DNA of 25,472 nt from Burkholderiales bacterium UBA2647 (GTDB taxonomy: Bacteria; Pseudomonadota; Gammaproteobacteria; Burkholderiales; Burkholderiaceae_E). The stretch lies in contig DENJ01000078.1 of assembly GCA_002359635.1 (NCBI GenBank), forward strand, positions 1 through 25,472, written 5' to 3'. The notes beneath the pieces are model-generated. The model saw nothing but the letters and a program-made list of their open reading frames with translations. It was not told where the DNA came from and searched no databases. The translations under genes were made by a program, and so were the position numbers. The first letter of the stretch is position 1; every line of letters starts with the position of its first letter. Below are positions 21,936 to 25,472 of this stretch, one piece after another.

Positions 21936-22721
21936 TCAATGCCTGATGCGCCAACCACGTGCCAGCAACAACCAGCAAAGCAAACTGATCGTGACGCAAA
22001 ATCCGAGCGATACTGCGAAATCGAGCGCAGCCGCAGCATCAGAGACGCCAAAAAATGCCCAACGCAGACCGTCGATCATGAAGAAAAAGGGATTGCCATG
22101 CGCCAGACTCTTCCATGGCTCCTCAAGCGATTGGACCGAATAAAAAACACCGGCCAGAAAACTCAGCGGATTGATCAGAAACGATTGAAAAAGTGAGAGC
22201 TGATCCCACTTGTCGGCCCACAAACCCGCCAAAAGCCCCAAGGCCGACATCAAGACGGCAGCAATCAAAAGCATGGCAAGCGCATAGCCCGGATAAAGCG
22301 GCCAGGTCCAGACAAAGGGCAGTGTTGAGAGCCAAACCGCGATGCCGACGACCAGACCTCTGATAACGCCGCCGCCGACGTAGCCGACAAACCAAGACCA
22401 AGCCGGCAACGGCGTGAGCAGCAGAAAGACGAGATTGCCGGTGACTTTACTTTGAGTTAGCGACGAGGAGCTGTTGGCAAAGGCATTTTGCTGAAGCGCC
22501 ATCATGGCAAGACCAGGCGCGAGGAAGGCCGCGTAAGTGATGCCTCCGGGCAATTCAATTCGACCGGCAAGCACGTGCTGAAACACAATAAGAAAAAGCA
22601 CGGCCGAAACCACCGGGGCCAGCACGGTTTGCACGCTGACTTTGCGAAATCGGATCACTTCCTTTCGCAACAACACGAGGGTGCCACGCCACTGCAGCAC
22701 CCTTTCACTGGCGACTTGCAC
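21936..22721 (-). CDS. ABC-2 type transporter permease (YadH/NodJ-like)
   Basis: A 261-residue integral membrane protein with about six hydrophobic segments, beginning with a cytoplasmic RKEVIRFRKVSVQTVLAPVVSAVLFL. The signature region FNPLSFLAG-like (INPLSFLAGVFYSVQSLEEPWKSLAHGNP) is typical of ABC-2 exporters of the YadH/NodJ class. Such permeases work with a separate YadG/NodI-type ATPase, but no ATPase gene is in this window. Translation starts at a GTG only 3 bp after the rplQ stop, so expression is probably coupled to the ribosomal protein operon. The substrate is unknown. The downstream 179 bp contains a 33-bp tandem repeat. Alternative starts further in (at a second GTG) are possible. 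Confidence 0.88.
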   Translation of the reverse strand: MQVASERVLQWRGTLVLLRKEVIRFRKVSVQTVLAPVVSAVLFLIVFQHVLAGRIELPGGITYAAFLAPGLAMMALQQNAFANSSSSLTQSKVTGNLVFLLLTPLPAWSWFVGYVGGGVIRGLVVGIAVWLSTLPFVWTWPLYPGYALAMLLIAAVLMSALGLLAGLWADKWDQLSLFQSFLINPLSFLAGVFYSVQSLEEPWKSLAHGNPFFFMIDGLRWAFFGVSDAAAALDFAVSLGFCVTISLLCWLLLARGWRIRH

Positions 22722-22724
22722 TGC

Positions 22725-23108
22725 TTAGAGCGCGCTTCCTTGATCCGCTTCGGGCCGGTCCATCAGCTCAACGAAGGCCATCGGCGCATTATCGCCCTGA
22801 CGAAAACCAAACTTTAAAATCCTGACATAGCCACCGTTACGCTTTGCATAACGCGGGCCAAGCTCATCGAAGATTTTCACAACCATGTCGCGGTCACGGA
22901 GGCGATCGAAGGCAAGACGGCGATTTGACAAATTGGGCGTCTTTCCCAAATTGATCAGAGGCTCAACCACCCGACGCAATTCTTTCGCCTTGGGCAGCGT
23001 GGTCTTGATCGCCTCATGCTTGAGCAAGGCATTGCACAAATTACGAAACAGCGCCGTACGGTGGCTACTGGTGCGGTTTAATTTACGAAGTCCGCTACGG
23101 TGACGCAT
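22725..23108 (-). CDS. rplQ: 50S ribosomal protein L17
   Basis: A 127-residue L17, the usual length. The N-terminus MRHRSGLRKLNRTSSHRTALFRN is essentially the family signature, followed by LLKHEAIKTTLPKAKELRRVVEPLI and a C-terminal GGYVRILKFGFRQGDNAPMAFVEL. L17 is a 50S assembly protein near the exit tunnel. It is the last ribosomal gene of the alpha operon, 60 bp after rpoA. Instead of a terminator, a membrane permease gene begins 3 bp after its stop. Confidence 0.98.
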   Translation of the reverse strand: MRHRSGLRKLNRTSSHRTALFRNLCNALLKHEAIKTTLPKAKELRRVVEPLINLGKTPNLSNRRLAFDRLRDRDMVVKIFDELGPRYAKRNGGYVRILKFGFRQGDNAPMAFVELMDRPEADQGSAL

Positions 23109-23168
23109 GCTGAATTCCTTCTTCTCTGAACTTCAAGCTTATCGATTGAGCACTGGATGAAGCCCAGC

Positions 23169-24143
23169 TCAAAGACGCTCAAGTGTGGCCGGCGGCCAGT
23201 TTTCAAGCTTCATACCCAAGGTAAGACCACGCGAGGCGAGCACTTCCTTGATCTCATTGAGTGATTTACGACCAAGGTTCGGCGTCTTGAGCAATTCATT
23301 TTCGCTGCGCTGGATCAAATCGCCGATGTAGTAAATATTCTCCGCTTTCAGGCAATTGGCCGATCGCACCGTCAGTTCGAGGTCGTCGACCGGGCGCAAC
23401 AAAATCGGATCAAGCTGGGGGGTACGTCCCGAGAAGGCATCAAGCGCATCGTGACCGCCTTCAAGCGCTGCAAAAACCGAGAGCTGCTCCACAAGAATAC
23501 GAGCCGACTGACGAACCGCCTCCTCTGGCTGAATAACACCGTTGGTTTCGATATCGATCAGCAAACGATCCAAATCGGTGCGTTGCTCCACACGGGCGCT
23601 CTCCACCGAATAGCTCACGCGACGAACCGGTGAGAATGAGGCGTCAAGCACCACACGGCCGATACCATGCGATTCGCTACGGCCCAAACTGCCAGGCACA
23701 TAGCCACGGCCGCGCTCAATTTTAATTTGCATATCGATCTTGCCACCCTGCGTGAGATAGGCGATCACATGCTCGGGGTTTACCACTTCTACATCATGGG
23801 GCAGATCGATTTCTGCAGCCGTTACAGGCCCAGGCTGCTCTTTACGAAGCGTGACAAAAACTTCATCACGGTTATGCAATTTAAAGACGACCCCTTTAAG
23901 GTTCAACAATAAATCAACCACATCTTCGCGCACCCCGTCGAGGGTGGAGTACTCGTGCACAACCCCGGCGATCTGCACCTCGGTGGGCGCATAGCCAACC
24001 ATCGATGAGAGCAGTACCCGGCGCAAAGAGTTGCCGAGGGTATGGCCGTAGCCCCGCTCAAAGGGTTCCATCACGACGCGGGCATGGTTGGCACCGAGCT
24101 GTTCAACCTCGACAATGCGCGGCTTAAGCATGGCTGTCTGCAT
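23169..24143 (-). CDS. rpoA: DNA-directed RNA polymerase alpha subunit
   Basis: A 324-residue alpha subunit. The N-terminal dimerisation domain shows ERGYGHTLGNSLRRVLLSSMVGYAPTEV and GVVHEYSTLDGV. The linker is followed by the C-terminal domain DDLELTVRSANCLKAENIYYIGDLIQRSENELLKTPNLGRKSLNEIKEVL, which binds UP elements and activators (the R265/N268 and K298 equivalents are retained). The start MQTAMLKPRIVEVEQLG matches Burkholderiales RpoA. It lies between rpsD and rplQ in the alpha operon. Confidence 0.98.
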   Translation of the reverse strand: MQTAMLKPRIVEVEQLGANHARVVMEPFERGYGHTLGNSLRRVLLSSMVGYAPTEVQIAGVVHEYSTLDGVREDVVDLLLNLKGVVFKLHNRDEVFVTLRKEQPGPVTAAEIDLPHDVEVVNPEHVIAYLTQGGKIDMQIKIERGRGYVPGSLGRSESHGIGRVVLDASFSPVRRVSYSVESARVEQRTDLDRLLIDIETNGVIQPEEAVRQSARILVEQLSVFAALEGGHDALDAFSGRTPQLDPILLRPVDDLELTVRSANCLKAENIYYIGDLIQRSENELLKTPNLGRKSLNEIKEVLASRGLTLGMKLENWPPATLERL

Positions 24144-24219
24144 AGTCGTTCCTTTCGTTCAAATAGAGAAGGCAAGCTGCAGCCACTTCTAAGCGTGGGC
24201 CACAACAAAGCATTGAGAA

Positions 24220-24843
24220 TTAACGCGAATACAATTCGACGATTAGGTTTTCATTGATATCCGAGGGCAAATCGCTGCGCTCAGGCATACCTTTAAAAAC
24301 ACCCTCCATCTTGGTCTTGTCCACCGATACCCATTGTGGAAAACCGTGTTGCTCGGCGAGGTTCAAAGCGTCCTGAATGCGGGCCTGCTTCTTTGCCTTC
24401 TCACGAAGTGAAATAACATCGTTAGGATGAACCATCGCTGAGGGGATATTCAAAACTTCGCCATTCACGGTCACGGCTCGGTGCGACACCAATTGCCGCG
24501 CTTCAGCCCGGGTGGAGCCAAAACCCATGCGGTAGACGACATTGTCGAGTCGGGACTCGAGTAATTGGAGCAGGTTCTCGCCGGTGTTGCCGCGACGGCT
24601 TTCAGCCGCGGCAAAGTAACGTCGAAACTGCCGCTCTAAAACACCATACATCCGCTTGACCTTTTGCTTTTCGCGCAGTTGCAAGCCGAAATCCGAGGTG
24701 CGAGCACCTGAGGTGCGGCCATGCTGGCCTGGCTTGGAGTCGAGCTTGCACTTGCCGTCGAGCGTGCGGCGGGTGCTTTTCAAGTAGAGATCGGTGCCCT
24801 CGCGTCTGGAGAGCTTTGCTTTAGGTCCGGTATAACGTGCCAC
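24220..24843 (-). CDS. rpsD: 30S ribosomal protein S4
   Basis: A 207-residue S4 that nucleates 30S assembly on 16S rRNA and in many bacteria represses its own operon. Starting at GTG 24843 the protein is M-ARYTGPKAKLSRREGTDL, which matches the family exactly; AAGGA lies 8 nt upstream. An ATG three codons earlier directly abuts that box and is not usable. The S4 RNA-binding domain SRLDNVVYRMGFGSTRAEARQLVSHRAVTVNG and the C-terminal INENLIVELYSR are intact. The gap to rpsK (175 bp) is long for this operon and contains two stem-loops. Confidence 0.98.
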   Translation of the reverse strand: MARYTGPKAKLSRREGTDLYLKSTRRTLDGKCKLDSKPGQHGRTSGARTSDFGLQLREKQKVKRMYGVLERQFRRYFAAAESRRGNTGENLLQLLESRLDNVVYRMGFGSTRAEARQLVSHRAVTVNGEVLNIPSAMVHPNDVISLREKAKKQARIQDALNLAEQHGFPQWVSVDKTKMEGVFKGMPERSDLPSDINENLIVELYSR

Positions 24844-24852
24844 GCGAATCAT

Positions 24853-24857
24853 CCTTT
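24853..24857 (-). promoter_or_regulatory. rpsD: Ribosome binding site selecting the GTG start of rpsD
   Basis: AAGGA on the minus strand is 9 bases before the GTG at 24843-24841 and touches the ATG at 24852-24850. The spacing and the family-typical M-ARY start both point to GTG. Confidence 0.7.
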
Positions 24858-24871
24858 CATCGAGCGTCTGG

Positions 24872-24898
24872 CACAAGTGCGGTATGAGGGCACTTGTG
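24872..24898 (-). promoter_or_regulatory. Stem-loop in the rpsD leader
   Basis: CACAAGTGC (24872-24880) and GCACTTGTG (24890-24898) form a perfect 9-bp stem with a 9-nt loop, ending 14 nt before the rpsD ribosome site. A further AAGTGCG just upstream on the minus strand could pair with the same CGCACTT, giving a competing hairpin. That layout would suit S4 autoregulation, which is an inference. Confidence 0.45.
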
Positions 24899-24915
24899 TG
24901 AGTTCGCACTTAAGG

Positions 24916-24938
24916 GCCTCGTTAAAACTCAGCGAGGC
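24916..24938 (-). other. Second stem-loop in the rpsK-rpsD gap
   Basis: GCCTCG (24916-24921) pairs with CGAGGC (24933-24938) across an 11-nt loop. On the minus strand the stem is not followed by a T-run, so it does not look like an intrinsic terminator. The AT-rich segment 24950-24995 lies between this hairpin and the rpsK stop and could hold an internal promoter, though I see no well-spaced pair of boxes. Confidence 0.35.
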
Positions 24939-25018
24939 GGCGAACAGTGGTCTTTACAATGTTATCGCAAGTAAAATGTTACAAATAAAGCCATACATGG
25001 GAAAACCAAACACCGTCT

Positions 25019-25435
25019 TTAAATACGGCGCTTTTTCGGCGGACGGCAACCGTTGTGCGGCATCGGGGTCACGTCCTGGATCGACAGGACCTTTATGCCC
25101 AAGGCGTTCAATGCTCTGACCGATGACTCGCGACCCGGGCCGGGGCCCTTGATCTGAACATCGATATTCTTCACACCACACTCCATCGCCGCGCGACCCG
25201 CAGACTCGGCAGCCACCTGCGCAGCAAAAGGCGTCGACTTGCGCGAACCTTTAAAGCCAGCCCCGCCCGAGGTAGCCCAGGCAAGCGCATTACCCTGACG
25301 ATCGGTGATCGTAATAATCGTGTTGTTGAAGGACGCGTGCACATGCGCGATCGCATCGGTCACGTTCTTGCGTGCCTTCTTGCGTGCCCGCGATGCTGCC
25401 GCCTGCTGAGCAGCGGACTGACCCTTAGTTGCCAT
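25019..25435 (-). CDS. rpsK: 30S ribosomal protein S11
   Basis: A 138-residue S11, a platform protein of the 30S subunit. The core HASFNNTIITITDRQGNALAWATSGGAGFKGSRKSTPFAAQVAAE and the C-terminal VTPMPHNGCRPPKKRRI are diagnostic. The basic N-terminal extension (GQSAAQQAAASRARKKARKNV) is typical of betaproteobacteria. ATG 25435 is chosen over the TTG directly before it because GGAG stands 7 nt upstream. It is the first complete gene of the alpha operon in the window; rpsM would be expected just beyond the right edge. Confidence 0.98.
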   Translation of the reverse strand: MATKGQSAAQQAAASRARKKARKNVTDAIAHVHASFNNTIITITDRQGNALAWATSGGAGFKGSRKSTPFAAQVAAESAGRAAMECGVKNIDVQIKGPGPGRESSVRALNALGIKVLSIQDVTPMPHNGCRPPKKRRI

Positions 25436-25472
25436 CAAGGTTCTCCAAGTGTTCTCTTAATTGAATCATTCT

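Noticed and set aside
24844..24909. Longer S4 starting at upstream codons, including ATG 24852
   Set aside because: The Shine-Dalgarno AAGGA abuts that ATG, and the family N-terminus M-ARY begins at GTG 24843.

Overview
This window looks like a chromosomal segment from a betaproteobacterium, probably order Burkholderiales. The call rests on the RpoA, S4, S11 and L17 sequences and on gene neighbourhoods I know from that order: alpha operon / hemB-engB / cytochrome c4-msrPQ / lysA-lptM-cyaY-mrcA / aroKB-gltBD. The species cannot be named from sequence alone. Coding density is high. There are no tRNA or rRNA genes, no CRISPR array and no intact mobile element.

Layout, left to right. (1) 1-1936, plus strand: the 3' end of a methylthioribose-1-phosphate isomerase gene (mtnA), a fuculose-aldolase-like class II aldolase and a zinc-free quinone-reductase-type dehydrogenase. 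This is a candidate 'DHAP shunt' for salvaging 5'-methylthioadenosine. (2) 2003-10132, minus strand: aroK-aroB-gltB-gltD (shikimate pathway, then NADPH glutamate synthase). (3) 10250-12775, plus: mrcA, a class A penicillin-binding protein with a striking polyglycine cytoplasmic tail. (4) 12893-17206: cyaY (minus), lptM-lysA (plus, overlapping), then cytochrome c4-msrP-msrQ (minus), whose last gene runs 62 bp into lysA. (5) 17293-19528, plus: engB and hemB, separated by a 475-bp gap that appears to encode an unannotated minus-strand small RNA. (6) 19525-22721, minus: two acyl-CoA dehydrogenase subunits and a lone ABC-2 permease. (7) 22725-25435, minus: rpsK-rpsD-rpoA-rplQ.

The strongest new signal is at 18198-18342 (minus). 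A good sigma70-type promoter is followed by about 145 nt of stem-loops, one displaying the anti-Shine-Dalgarno motif CUCCUCCC in its loop, and then a textbook intrinsic terminator. That combination resembles the 'cuckoo' (CcsR-like) small RNAs. A 12-bp inverted repeat is nested around the promoter's -35 box.

Compared with the Burkholderiales layout I remember, several blocks are absent where they would be expected: pilMNOPQ between mrcA and aroK, dgt between aroB and gltB, resB-ccsB between cytochrome c4 and msrP, and cutA-dsbD between rplQ and hemB. The last position holds the permease and dehydrogenase genes instead. Short tandem duplications occur at several sites, including the start regions of aroB and msrQ, the polyglycine tract of mrcA and a 33-bp repeat beside the permease.
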